Assembly (NCBI GenBank): GCA_034401795.1
Contig: CM067360.1
Coordinates: 124,227,901-124,291,900 of the forward strand
Direction of reading: 5' to 3'
Origin: Chaetoderma sp. LZ-2023a
Taxonomy: Eukaryota > Mollusca > Caudofoveata > Chaetodermatida > Chaetodermatidae
Length of the DNA: 64,000 nucleotides
Numbering within the stretch: the stretch's first letter is position 1; each line of letters begins with the position of its first letter. Of this stretch, positions 36,401 to 48,320 are shown one piece after another. Position numbers and translations under genes: made by a program. The notes below the pieces were generated by a model. The model ran no database searches. It saw only the letters and a program-made list of their open reading frames with translations, and was not told the origin of the DNA.

Positions 36401-37292
36401 ATGTATAATACATTTGAAGCTAATTTTTTATCATGCTTGGAGGGCCTTCTGAAAAATCCAGTGCAGTATATTCGCTGCAAAACGTAGGCCTATTTTCAGC
36501 GATACCAAGAGCATTGTTACATCTTTTATGCACAGCATTTGAGCTAATATAATTGCACCAATTTAATGACATTATAAAATTTGTAGCAACGTATCGCGGT
36601 GCTCCTCGCCTTTGGTTGGAAATACAGGAAACAACATTCTTAGTAAGAATAAGGTAATAGGGAAATATCGTCCACTAGAATTTTGAAATCACGTTTATCC
36701 ATACATAAGATGCAAAAAATGTGTATTAATGCAGCTGATGAGTAAATACATGAATGCACATTCCATCCGAGTGCAAAAGACATGATAGGACTACTGGGCC
36801 TTAATTTCATGTTGCAATGCTAAATGCATACACAAAATTGACAATCACGACATTCCATGGCCATGGATGTGAAAAATAATACGAGACAGTGAACGATGCA
36901 TCATATTTCTTGATACTATTTAATCTTTTTCCATTTAGAAGTAAATGTATATACTATTTCGTGACAACAATATTGCGCAAATTTTGGACAATGTAAATGC
37001 ACAGTAAGTTTCTGTAAATAAAACTGGGGGAACACACGGATAATGAAGGACCATATCCCGTAATGCAACGGGAACCCATGAAAAAAACCCAAAAGCTATA
37101 TATCATAAACCGGATACAGAATCAAAAAAGCTTGTGACTGGAAGCGAAACAAAAGGGATAACGCAACATGTGTATCTATCTAGCAAAAACACTCATGATA
37201 AATTGCAGATATATTAATTTGAATGTAAATGTAAATTTATAGTTATATTCGGAAAATTATTGTATCAATTTTTTAATTTTAATTAAACTAAA
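36401..37292. other. Intron 1 sequence without recognised feature
   Basis: AT-rich, no exon or element recognised. Confidence 0.5.
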
Positions 37293-39147
37293 AGGCCAAG
37301 TGAACTTATGCCATGGCAACCGTTTGTCATGTGTCAATCGTCCGTCAACTTTTCCTTTAAACAACTCAAGAACCACTGGGCCGATTTCAATTATGTTAGG
37401 CAAGAAGCATCCTTAGGCCCTAGGGATCCAAGTTTGTTCAAACGAAGCCGATCGGACAATTTGGCCTATGGCCATCTTGGATTTTGGCCGATTTTAGGAA
37501 ACGTCTTTAAAATCTCCGAAACCGCTTGGGGAATTGATGCAAGCCTCATGAAATATGATCTACATGTAGGGCAAGTTTGTTCAAGGGACCCTGATTGGTG
37601 AAATGGTTCGGCGGCCATCTTGGTTGACCTAGTTTTAGTGAAAACGACTTCTCCAGAACCGCTGAAGGGATTGGGTCGAAATTTGGCAGATATGATTAGG
37701 GACTAAGGGCCATTAATGTTTGTTCAAGGGAAGTTGAACCATAAGAAAACATGGCCACCGTGGGCCAATCAAAATATAGCATTTTGGCGGGCATATTGGA
37801 TTTTTTTATTTGATAGATTTTGATGTTGAAATTGGTTTTATGTTTGTTTTTGGCTATTCTGAGCTCAAATTTGCCATTTTCAAACGTGTCAGATAAACAG
37901 TTTGGTGGCCATCTTGGATCGTTTTCCTGCCAAATGCTCCCATACTAAAGCAATGGGAAATTTAAAATGTCTTCGTCTCGAGAACTACTAGGCCGATTTC
38001 AAGCATCCTTAGTGAATAGGGAGCCAAGTTTGTTCAAATGAACCCGATCGGCCAATTTGGCCAACGGCCATCTTGGATTTCAGCCGATTTTAGGAAACGT
38101 CTTTAAAAATCTTCCGAAACCGCTGGGAGAATCGATTCAAAACTCATGAAACATCATCTAGGGCAAGACGTAAGCCAAGTTTGTTCAGGAGGACTTGATT
38201 GACCAAATGGTTCAACGGCCATCTTGGATGACCTAGTTTTCCCGAAAACGACTTCTCTAGAACCACTGAAGTGATCAGGCCGAAATTGGGGAGATATGAT
38301 TAGAGACTAAGGGCCATTAAAGTTTATTCAACTCAAGGGAAGGTAATCTGTCTAAAAAACATCGCCACCATGAACCAATCAAAATGTAGCATGCTTGGTG
38401 GCCATATTGGATTCTTTATTTGATTGATTTTTAGGTCGAAATTTGGTTTATATATATATATGTTTGTGGTTATTCTGATTTCATATTTGCTATTTTTTAA
38501 ACTGTTGGATAAATGGTTTGGCAGCCATCTTGGATCTATTTCCTGCCAAAAACTTCCATACTAAAGCAATGGGAAATTTTTAATGTCTTCTGGAGAACTA
38601 CTGCACCGATTTCAAGTATATTTGACAGGAAGCATTCTTAGGGCATAAACGTCCATGATTATTCAAACAAAGCCGATCTGCCAATTTGGTTGTGGCCATC
38701 TTGGATTTTGGTCGATTTTTAGAAATGTCTTTAAAAATCTTCTCCGGAACCGCTTTGGGGGATCAATTCAAAATGCATGAAGTATCATCTAGGGCAAGAG
38801 CTGCATCAAGTTTGTTCAAGGAACTTGATTGACCAAATGGTTTGGTGGCCATCTTGGATAACCTATTTTTTGCCAAAAGAACTCCAGAATCACTAAATGG
38901 ATTGGGCTGCAATTTGGGAGATATGATTAGACACAGAGTGCCATTAAAGTTTGTTCAAGGGAATGAGCTATGTCAGAAACATGGCCGCAGTGGACCAATC
39001 AAAATGTAGCATGTTTGGCGGCCATATTGGACTTGCAAAAATGTCCACAACCTCATTTAAAAGACTGCTCCTAAACCACCCACCAACAACTTTGACAAAA
39101 ATGCAAAGTGCTCCAGGTGAGCGACAGGCCCCTTGGGCCTTCTGTTT
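37293..39147. repeat. Three diverged tandem units of about 600 bp, 'ggccatcttgg' family
   Basis: Head 'ggccaagtgaacttatgcc' at 37293 matches the head at 2593. The block 'gccatcttggattttgg', 'cgattttaggaaacgtcttt', 'aaatctt.cgaaaccgct' occurs near 37480, 38070 and 38695. The block 'gacctagttttagtgaaaacg' with 'gggagatatgattag' occurs near 37625, 38230 and 38860. The end 'ccaggtgagcgacaggccccttgggcct' is at about 39113-39140. It is one element family with internal tandem amplification. Confidence 0.8.
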
Positions 39148-39731
39148 AAAATTTGAAATTAACGTAATGGAGATTTTACAGTATTTTAATCAACAATATA
39201 ATTTAACGTTTTATAGGATTTAATCTTACTCTAATCCTTATGTTATTAATAAAATGTTTGTCTCACCAAAAGAAATATGTTTGTGTGTGGGTGGGGGGTG
39301 GGGTTGTTTAGTAAGTCAAAGTGATGCTGTGAAGAATTATTTGACACTAAAGTTGCAGGTGAGCGATACAGGCCCTTGGTACATCATACTCTTGTTACTT
39401 TATGGGTTAGAGGATGCTTGTAAGCGTTAGCGTATTGTCAGGGTCAGTGGTGTAGCTGCAGGTGAGCAGGGGGGGGGGGTGTTGTGGTGGGGTTAGGGGG
39501 AATGTGCCCCATACACTGCCTACAGCGGTGTAGCCAGGGATTATTGAATTGTATGTGCGTGCATGTGTCACCGTCTGTGGGTGGATCAGCGAGAGGGTTT
39601 TACCCTCCCATGCTGTTGCTGGCTTGCTCTGTGTGCACAAGCACTTTCAGCAGCAGTTTTCAAAATTTGTTTCATATTAAATGTACCAATGACAGTGTAG
39701 CTGCATGAGGTCCAGCATTGTCTGGAGTATA

Positions 39732-39957
39732 TTAACCCTTTAATACTCAAGCTGGACAAGAACCACATCCACAGTGGTCTTGAGAGATGTCCATTTGCTG
39801 ACAAAGAGAAGGCCATTTTTGAAATTTAATAATGTAATGACTGGGTTGATAACAGAGCCAGTGATAAATTAAAAAAACCAACTTCTTGATCTGCAAACGG
39901 ACATTTTGGATGAGAAAATTGAAATTTTCATAAACAAATTTTGTGGTTAAGGGTTTA
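39732..39957. mobile_element. MITE-B copy 2
   Basis: Starts TTAACCCTTTAATACTC and ends GGTTAAGGGTTTA. The middle carries 'gtccatttgctgac', 'taatgactggg' and 'ctgcaaacggacatttt'. The half-palindrome structure is as in other copies. Confidence 0.7.
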
Positions 39958-40092
39958 TGTTATTATAGAGTATCTATTCATGATCATGAGAGGGTTTAGA
40001 ATATATCCAAATATTACCATGCCAACCCATTGGCATGGGCCTGGTCTATCTACAATGTGAACTAGCCCAGGCCTGTGTTTACTACTAGTCAC

Positions 40093-40314
40093 TTAACACT
40101 TAACTGGTCGCTCTTTTGCAGTGATCTTGAGAATTGTAATAAATGTTCATTTGCAAACCAATAGAGGAGACTTTTAGGAAAAATACCACTCGAATGACTG
40201 GCTCAGTGATCGTTTCAGTGGTAAATTTTCAAATGTCATCTTCTCTTGGTCTGCAAATGGACATTTCTCAAGGCCACAGCAGAAGCTGTTTTTGGCTGCG
40301 TTAAGTATTAAAAG
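40093..40314. mobile_element. MITE-B copy 3
   Basis: Carries 'ttaacacttaactgg', 'gaatgactggctcagtgatcg', 'agtggtaaattttcaaatg', 'ctgcaaatggacatttctca' and a terminal 'gttaagtatt'. It is diverged but in the family order. Confidence 0.65.
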
Positions 40315-40583
40315 ACTCGATAACAAAAGCCAGTTATTCCAGTCTTAGATTTAAAAAAAATTACTATTCCTCTTCACCTGAAAATGTACAATTTGACCTG
40401 TATAAAATTTAACAGTTAATTTCCAGCCTTGATATCTAGACAGTTTTGACTGAGCTTTGCATCACGCACACAGTACATACATGTACTCTAGTATGGTTGA
40501 CTGGCTATGAATACAGACCTCTGTAATTCATCTTCCTATTCAACTGGTTTGTAGCTGGTTAATGCACTTACATGGAATGTACA

Positions 40584-41556
40584 TATAGGCAAAGTGTGTA
40601 AAAAGATTTCTTCATTGATCTATATGCTAAAGAAAAATAAGAATTATCTTAACACAGAACAAAGAGATCTGTTTTATAAATCTTATATTCTTTCGCACAT
40701 AGATTACTGCAGTCTTGTACTTTGTCAATCTTCACCTACACTGTTGGATAGGTTAGAAGTTACAAAAGCGAGCTGCTAGAGTAATATTAGATATGCCTTA
40801 TAGAACACCATAAGCGCCATTATATAAAACACTAAATTGGACAACTTTAACTACAAGAATGATGATTAAAACAGGCATTATGACATACAAGGCGAGAAAT
40901 GGGCTTGCTCCCAGCTACATAAAAGACATGTTCATTTCAATCGAGGATGCACACACTAGGAATTTGCGCTCAAAGACATTTAATCATCTACAAGTTCCCA
41001 AGATTAAAACAGATTATGGAAAGAAAAGCTTTACACATGCAGCCCCACAACTGTGGAATTCTCTACCCTCAACTGTTACACAGTCTACCACTTTAATGTC
41101 TCAAGTCCAATCTTCAGGAATATATAAATCAAATGTAATGATAAAGTAATAAACTCAGAGCCATTACACTCTGAATTCCAAGGGCATAGGTATAAAGCCA
41201 GCTAAGTATGTTAATGATGACATGATTTAAAGTGTGTTTAGCAGTGACACCCACGCTGCTTTATAAAAAATATATATATATATAAAAAATAAATAGCTAG
41301 CATTCTAATAATTGTATATCATTTGTACACAGGATATAATACATGTATGTAAACTTTTGACTAATAATTGACTATTTCTACTTGTAATATGTTGTATATA
41401 TTTGTACATAGTATGATTTGTGTGTAAGTGTACTTGCAGTGTTTTTCTCTGTCAGTTTGTCTGTGCGCGTGCATGTGTATGCATGTGTGTGCATTCTTTC
41501 TGAGGGCCTCGGGGAGATCAGATTTTACTGACGTTGTTTACCCTCATTAAATAAAG

Positions 41557-41597
<41 letters not shown>
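40584..41597 (+). pseudogene. 5'-truncated LINE: ORF2 C-terminus, 3' UTR and (ATT)n tail
   Basis: The first frame (40594-40779) reads the post-RT segment 'LFYKSYILSHIDYCSLVLCQ' and 'LLDRLEVTK', then shifts at about 40767 into 'RAARVILDMPYRTP'. The second frame (40859-41149) reads 'MTYKARNGLAPSYIKDMF', 'RNLRSKTFNHLQVPKIKTDY' and 'KSFTHAAPQLWNSLPSTV', the conserved C-terminal signature of CR1/L2-like LINE ORF2. A UTR follows and the copy ends in 'aaataaagattattatt' plus a (TTA)n microsatellite to about 41597. It is dead, truncated during insertion, and in sense orientation in intron 1. Confidence 0.88.
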
Positions 41598-41598
<1 letters not shown>

Positions 41599-41657
41599 AT
41601 CAAATATGTCTCCAGATACATTTTAAAATAAGATCAGTGGAAATAGCAACTTTTGTT

Positions 41658-41889
41658 AACCCTTAAATCCTCAAATTTGTTAAAGATCTTTTTACAATTT
41701 CCATCAGAAAATATCCATTTACAGGCCAAGAGATAATTTTTGAAAATTTATCACTGGAATGACTGGCTCAGTTATCGAGGCACTCATTCCAGTGATAAAT
41801 TTTCAAAAACAGTGTTCTATCCATCTGCAAATGGACATTTCTAAAGACTATTCGCAGAAGCTGTTTGGTCGACTTAACCATGACGACAC
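41658..41889. mobile_element. MITE-B copy 4
   Basis: Begins TTAACCCTTAAATCC and ends GGTCGACTTAACC. The central inverted repeat is 'aaaatttatcactggaatga' with 'ctcattccagtgataaattt'. The arms also contain 'tatccatttacaggcc' and 'ctgcaaatggacattt'. Confidence 0.75.
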
Positions 41890-43480
41890 TGATGTCAATA
41901 TTCTATCTTTTACTGTGTTAATAACCAAAGACTGGTGAACCTTTTTCAACCATTTTGGTTGACGATGTTGCTGTCTATGACAGCAACATCTTCCATCAAA
42001 TTTGTTGAAAAACGAACACCAGTGCATCTTTTAATTTAATTTGAAAAATCTAAATATGGACATCAGTGTGGTTAGTAAGGGTTAAGTGTTAAAGGGGTAA
42101 ACTATGAAATAACAAATAATTCAAGCTAATCCTATATGTACAGGTGAGCAGGGTGGAAATGAAGCTGGCCTAGCCACTACATGTGCTAGAATAGACATAC
42201 CATATTTATCCTAATTTAATCCACCCTCCCAATTTTACCCCCCCCCCCCAATGTTTTTGAGAACTGAAAAAAATTAACTTAGCGGTATAAAAAAATAGCA
42301 CGAAAGTTTTCACGCCCCAAATTCTTACCGTCTTACTGCCTATGCTTAATATATACCTTATATCCATCATCGTGGGAGTGAAATTATAAATTGGGACTGC
42401 CTAAATATTGCGTATACTTTATTAAACATCGTTTATGTCATCAAATTTAATCCTAATCTTGACAAAATGTTGACGAGCGAAAATATAAATCACGTGATGT
42501 ATCAGCTTCCACTACAGGACAAGTTTAGGTCATCACTCGAGCAGCACGAAGATGCTAATATTAGTACATGTACCCAGGTAGATACTTGCGCAATCCGCAT
42601 AAATAGGATGGTAGCTTCAAGTAGCTACGAGACTGATGGCATAAACTCGTCTTATAGCGGAAGCTGATTAATACTCGGTAGAATCTACTGCGTTTTACGG
42701 ACCTAATATACTGGACTCGGGAATTCGGAATGTACTATATATACATATATAATCATTACGTGATGGTAACTGAGTATTATACATTCAATCCGATCCGCAT
42801 AATAAATGCAGACACTAAATATACATTAAAGTTATAATTAAAGAAGACTAAGGCAGATTAAATATACTCAAACAATATATAGGCCCTATATGGCAGAACA
42901 GTAACCACAGAAAAACAATTTCCTGGTAATTTTCATTGAGTCCACTGAATATATTCATGGATCAGATTAATTGAAAGTTGTTGCTGATAGATGGGATGGT
43001 GTTAATTTACACAGCATATATCTTTCTTTTGTCAGTGATCAAGGTAACAAAATTCATAAAATCCTTTGCTATTTGAACATCACCTGAGTTACAGGACGCT
43101 TATGATCATGTCGATAGTCACTTAGGACTGGCGGTATGATCAGCGAACGAAAAGAAGAAGAAGACAGGACATCAAGAAATTAAACTTATCAGCATCAGTT
43201 AGTGTATCAAAAGCTAAATAGTTTGAGAATTCAACGAGGAAATGCTCTTGTTGAAATGCATTACATTCTAAGATAAAGGGCATTCATCTTCTACATTATC
43301 AGACTTACACAATCTGAATAGTCTGGATTCAGCTGGAACCTTGGGACAATGGTAGCGATCAGTTTATATACGCAGATAGAACTCTCTGCGCTTGGACACA
43401 ACAGATTCAAACATAATGTAGTGTTCGATAGCAAATGATTGTTTGTATAAATTATAAGAGCAGAGTTTTGGAGTCTTCAC
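41890..43480. other. Intron 1 sequence without recognised gene
   Basis: A small hairpin 'gatgttgctgtc'/'gacagcaacatc' sits near 41963-41990. A 66-codon frame at 42467-42667 has no motif. Nothing else is recognised. Confidence 0.5.
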
Positions 43481-43489
43481 AGAATCATT

Positions 43490-43960
43490 AATGTGCTGCC
43501 GCCATTGGGAACTGTATGTTGTCTGCGTGAGTGCAGTTTATAGCAATGTTACTGTTTTAATCGGCTCCCCACAGGGAGATTGTCTCTCCCCTGTGCTTTT
43601 CACCTGTTACCTTGCTGCTGCATTGAAATTTGTCAGGGAAAATCCACAGGATCAAACCCATCAGTGTCAACACTGAGTGCATGCCGCTAGAGATGGAATA
43701 TGCCAACGATTTGAACTTCACAGATGAGGAAAAGAAACCCTCTGACAAATTTCTCCTAATAGCTTCAAGTAAAATAAAATTGAGAATCCCTTTATGAATG
43801 AATCCAAAATAATGTTCACCAACATACCTGTCGACAAAGCATGAGACTAAAGAAAATGACGATCCACTTCGTGGCGGCGAACCGTGGAAGAAAAATAAAT
43901 TCCTGGGCTCAGTGCTCTGCAGTACTGCTGACATTGCTGCATCATGGGGAACATAGCTTT
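43490..43960 (+). pseudogene. LINE reverse transcriptase fragment
   Basis: The frame at 43491-43676 contains 'IGSPQGDCLSPVLFTCYLAA', the RT block around the QG motif. After a frameshift near 43672 come 'CMPLEMEYANDLNF' and 'TDEEKK', where the catalytic YADD has become YAND. Further on 'TNIYLSTKHETKEND' and 'GEPWKKNKFLGSVLCST' continue the thumb region. Several stops and shifts make it an old relic. It belongs to a LINE type different from the two longer ones in the window. Confidence 0.75.
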
Positions 43961-44267
43961 CCATTCCTTCTGGAAGCTATGGATTCATAGATCAAGATGC
44001 AGTCTTTGATTACCTCATCCCTTAAATACGAGTTACCAGATTATGAGTGGGTGCTGTTTAATTCAATGTTTTAGTTATAACGTTTGTAATTTTGAAAACA
44101 GTGTTGCAGCAATGACTTTCAACCACAGTCTTGTCAACATTGCAACATTTTCCTGGGGGCTTCTTTAGAATGTGATAAAGTTCTATCCTCTGGCTAGCAT
44201 GAGCCGATTAATAGTGAATATTGCTCAAGAAAGTCAAACTTCATCAATTTGGTTAAAGTGAATGTGC

Positions 44268-44652
44268 AATTCACCTTTCCAGAGTATCCATCCATCATCT
44301 GACCTCGTATAGTGTCATAATCAGCTCAGTGCGTGTATGATGACATCATAATCATTACATCACAAAGGGTTCCATATAGACCGTCATCAAATCTCAAATA
44401 CTCCGACATGTATGAATTGTCTGTCTTTGTAATTCTTTGCTATTTAATAAACAGGCTGTTGAAGATTTTGAAACTAATTTGACTGGGCACCCAGTCAAAT
44501 TAGTTTCAAAATATTCAACAGCTTACCTGTGTAGTTTTTTTGAAATTGATAGTCAGGGTGTTCAGAGACCGATCAATCCCAACGTGAGCGAGGTGTCGGT
44601 GGAGTTTAGCTAGAGCTGGGCTGGGCATAGCTAAAACCAGAAAGGGTCCATT
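44268..44652. mobile_element. MITE-A copy 2
   Basis: It is in the opposite orientation to the first copy, from AATTCACCTTTCC to GGGTCCATT. The palindrome (44455-44522) has lost its centre: 'gactgggcacccagtc' replaces the longer loop. No coding. Confidence 0.85.
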
Positions 44653-45013
44653 GCAGGCCAGGAGAAGATAATTTTTGAAAATTTAACACTGGAATAACTG
44701 GCTCGGTTATCGGTAAATTTTCAGAGAATTTATAGTCGTTTTTTAAGCCTGCAAATGAACATTCCGCAGGACATGCTAGACCACTGCAGTGGCCATTGTG
44801 GGTCGGCGAACTGTCATTGTGTATTAGCTATGCAGTTCACATGTTCAGCCAGTTGACCGGTATGTCTTTTTGAGATGGCCCATGTTTGACTGAACATACA
44901 TGATAGGTATATATGTATACCTTCTGAGCATTAGAGTGACACTGATTTTTCACTTGATATTCAATAGCATTTCATATGGAAGCAGACTTTAATGTCATGA
45001 CGATGTATTGAAA

Positions 45014-45207
45014 TTTAGCACTTTAATGGCCAAGCCGGCCTAAAAAGGCCGTTGCTGTCATCCGTTTGCAGGTCAAGAGAATATTCTTTCAAAATTGTAT
45101 CAGTGGAATTAGTGGATCAATAACTAAGCAGTAAGTCTTAATTTTGAGACTAATTCTCGAAGACACTACAAAGGCTGGTTTTTGCCAGCCTGACCATTAA
45201 ATGGTTA
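45014..45207. mobile_element. MITE-B copy 5
   Basis: It carries 'ctttaatggccaagccggcc' and, at the other end, 'ccattaaatggttaa'. Internal family words such as 'tttgcaggtcaagaga' and 'aattgtatcagtggaatta' are present. A partial further copy precedes it at about 44653-44800. Confidence 0.65.
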
Positions 45208-45590
45208 AACTGTATGAAAAATTTAATATTAAATAAACTACGGCTGCTTTGGAAGAATGTATGGGAAATTGCATTATTCAGAGTTATGAATCTTGATCTT
45301 GCCTGCAATGTGATAATCTTCCTTATATATTGTTTGTCTTGCCTAGCAAATGTGGACTATTTCTAAAAGAATTTGGAACTTGCTCATTAGAGACATCATA
45401 AATGATTTAATTCAGTTGTTAAGTTTCTTTAGTTCAGCCCCTTAATCAAGATTTGTAAAAGATATTAAAAGTTTTTCTTCATGAATTTCCATTTTCAGGG
45501 CAAGATAAGACTATTTTTGAAAACATATATTGACTTGGTTAATTCCAGTGGGAAAATGTCAAAATTGTTTTCTTACAGGGTTAGTGATCA

Positions 45591-46020
45591 GAATGGACCT
45601 TTCCACTTTTAGCTATGCCCCACCCATCTCTAGCTAAGCTCCACCTACAACTCGCTCATTTTGGGATCGATCGATCTCTGAACACCCTGACTATCAATTT
45701 CCAAAAAACTACCCAGGTAAGCTGTTGAATATTTTGAAACTAATTTGACTGGGTGCTGTTGCAACAGCACCCAGTCAAATTAGTTTCAAAATATTCAACA
45801 GCATGTTTATTAAAACGCAAAGAATTACAAAGACATACAATTTATACAACGTGTCGGACAAAGACATGCAATTTATACAACGTGTCGGACTCTGAGATTT
45901 GATGACTGTCTATATGGAACCCTTTGTGATGTAATGATTGTGATGTCATCATACACGCGCTGAGCTGATTATGACATCATACGAGGTCAGATGATGGATG
46001 GATACTCTGGAAAGGTGAAT
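45591..46020. mobile_element. MITE-A copy 3 with a perfect 82-bp palindrome
   Basis: From GAATGGACCTTTCC to GGAAAGGTGAAT. The centre, 45721-45802, is a spacer-free inverted repeat of two 41-bp arms, each from GCTGTTGAATATTTTG to the middle GTTG|CAAC. A short internal duplication of 'tttatacaacgtgtcgga' follows at about 45841-45890. A degenerate MITE-B-like stretch adjoins at 46030-46235. Confidence 0.88.
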
Positions 46021-46314
46021 TCGTTAAGAAAATCAAAATACTTTGCTTGTTGTATGTCCATTCGCAAGCAGAAAAAAGACAATTTTTGGAAATGTACAAG
46101 TTTTAGTGACTGGCTCAGTTATCGAATATGCATTCCAGTGGTAAATTTTCAAAAATAGACTTCTCGTCACCTGCAAATGGACATTCCTGAAGACAATTGG
46201 AGAGGCCATTTCTGACCGTCTTGACCCTTGCATGATCAATGTCTATATACACTTTGTAGCTATGTGTATATTTAGTGCAAATATTGTTTTATTTTGTTTT
46301 TGTTTTTTCCTCAG

Positions 46315-46380
46315 ACATATGTTGGTGACATTGTCGTTGCTATCAACCCCTTCACTGATTTGCCCATATATGGTAAAGAT
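46315..46380 (+). CDS. Unconventional myosin, exon 2
   Basis: Acceptor 'ttttttcctcag' ends at 46314 and donor GTAAGT starts at 46381. The 66-bp exon is phase 0 at both ends and encodes 22 residues, 'TYVGDIVVAINPFTDLPIYG' plus KD, the highly conserved first beta-strand region of myosin heads. It continues exon 1 (ends ...KIY) exactly as in known myosins. Intron 1 is 16.7 kb and filled with repeats. This short exon would be missed by ORF-based prediction. Confidence 0.93.
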
Positions 46381-46498
46381 GTAAGTACCTTCTCACCCAG
46401 GAAAACTTAGTATTTAATGGGGTGCTTTGGGCTTGTATATGTATATAACATTTCTCATCTAAGCTGTCAACTTGTAATATCTGTGAATGTTAATTGAT

Positions 46499-46881
46499 GA
46501 TTCCAGTTTATCCTTCAATCATATGATGTCATAATAAACTATGTGGTGTGTAAGATGGCGCGTCATAATGAATTACATAATGAATGACGTAGTTAAGTTT
46601 GTCACGAATGCTTAATTTATAATGGACTAAGTGTTGTTGTACGAATTGTATGTCTTTACTATTTAATAAACATTCTGTTGAATATTTTGAAACTATTTGA
46701 CTGGGCACGGCAGCAACAGCGTCAGGTCAAATTAGTTTTAAAATATTCAACAACTTACATGTACCTGTATAGTTTTCTGGAAATTCAGTCAGCGAGTTCA
46801 GAAAATCGATCGATCCGAATATGGGTGAAGTGTGAGTGGAGCTTAGCTAGAGATGGGCAGAGCCATAACTAAAACTGGATT
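46499..46881. mobile_element. MITE-A variant copy
   Basis: Ends GATTCCAG and CTGGATT, like 28514-28843. The central palindrome (46675-46753) is partly decayed, with 'ctgttgaatattttgaaact' and 'aattagttttaaaatattca'. It lies in intron 2. Confidence 0.8.
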
Positions 46882-47000
46882 GCTCTGTTATTATGACACG
46901 TTCTTATGAGAAATATACACCCGCCTGCAGGGAGTAAATGAGAAATGGACAGAATATTGCTTACATCAAAAATATTTGGTCATTCCGGCTCTGTAAGTAT

Positions 47001-47239
47001 TAACCATTTAATGGTCATGCCGGCCAAAACCGGCCTCTGTTATGGTGTTGTGGAATGTCCATTTACAGGCCAAGAGAATACAATTTTTGAAATTTTAGCA
47101 TTGGAATGACTGGCTCGATAACGGAGCCAGTCATTCCAGTGATAAATTTTCAAAAATTGTATTCTCTTGGCCTTTAAATATACATTCAATAAGCAGATAT
47201 TAATTTTTTTTAAATCAAATATCACCATTAAAGTGTTAA
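47001..47239. mobile_element. MITE-B copy 6, best palindrome
   Basis: Starts ATTAACCATTTAATGG and ends CCATTAAAGTGTTAA. The central inverted repeat is 'ggccaagagaatacaatttt' through 'gaatgactggctcgataacg', answered by its complement to 'attgtattctcttggcc' (about 47076-47165). Confidence 0.85.
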
Positions 47240-47363
47240 GGGACTGTCATGATCTTTATATTATTTCATTTATTACAGAATCCTAATCAATGGAGCCTAT
47301 AGCTAACTGCCTCGCTACTGCAAGCCACCAGACAATAATTTCAATGAGCAAAAACTTATAACT

Positions 47364-47453
47364 TGCTGAATATTTTGAAAACAATTTGACTGAAAGTTGT
47401 TGGTGGCTTAGCAACCAACAACTTTCAGGCAAATTGTTTTCAAAATATTTAGC
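47364..47453. repeat. Palindrome related to the MITE-A core
   Basis: Arms 'gctgaatattttgaaaacaa' to 'gaaagttgttgg' and the inverse 'ccaacaactttc' to 'ttttcaaaatatttagc' flank a 10-base loop. The sequence resembles the MITE-A core but has a different centre, so it is a separate related family. Confidence 0.75.
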
Positions 47454-47891
47454 TGGTTCAGAGCTATAATGACTGAAATATATTGTCTGCAAAAACTTGG
47501 CAGCCAAACAGCTAAGTTGAATCTCCAACTATGTTGCATATATTATCATAGACATGTCTAGAAATGCACCACGCCTACTTTCGTATGCCTTTGTCAATTT
47601 TACACTGTATATAAATGTATTTTAAAACAGCTTTAAAATCTGTGAGATGATATTAAAAATGGTGTCAGATTTACACACAGTGACACGATTTGTGCGTAAT
47701 ATGATATGCTATGTTCTATAATCAGTCTTGCCAAAAAATGTTATAGAATTATTGAGATAGGCTTTAATAAAGTAGGCAGTGATCTGGCTTACAAATGAAG
47801 GAAGTTTGAAGTCTTCTATGGTTTTCTGGTAAAAGTCTGAAACACAGAATTCCATGGCGCCCATGTTTGACTTCAGGGGAACCCATATGGG

Positions 47892-48320
47892 ATGAGATTA
47901 TCAGAGCGCGCCTACCTAGTCAGACTACAGCACGGGAATAAATGTGCACCATGCCCAAAAGGCAAGCGCGATTTCTCTCAACTTATAGACCAACCATGCT
48001 GGTTTAAAAGCAACTACACCCAGCTAAAGTATATGACTAAAATAGTTGGTAACTGCCAGACTAGAAAGAATATGTGGGAAACCACTAAATGCATGTTTAA
48101 GATCAGGACACAGGAGCACCTACGTTCCATCACTAATTTAAAAAAACACATATGCTTATGATTCACGTGTGTCAAGACATTTCAAAGCTGAAAACCACAC
48201 CAAAGGTGATCTACAATTCTGCATCATCCAAGTACTATCATCAGATCTGGATGATGCAGACTCCACATCTTGGAGTCGGCTAAAGAAAGGCACTGGATCC
48301 ATCAACAGGCAGGCAGGCAG
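47892..48320 (+). pseudogene. Possible GIY-YIG endonuclease remnant of a Penelope-like element
   Basis: The frame at 47892-48161 ends with 'MWETTKCMFKIRTQEHLRSI' and, after a one-base shift at about 48150, continues 'SRVSRHFKAENHTKGDLQF'. This pattern (..ET...f..R..EH...I ... vs.HF....H...Dl.f) fits the second half of GIY-YIG nuclease domains found in Penelope-like retroelements. The catalytic GIY-YIG strand itself is not recognisable and no RT lies next to it. It is in intron 2, sense orientation. Confidence 0.4.
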
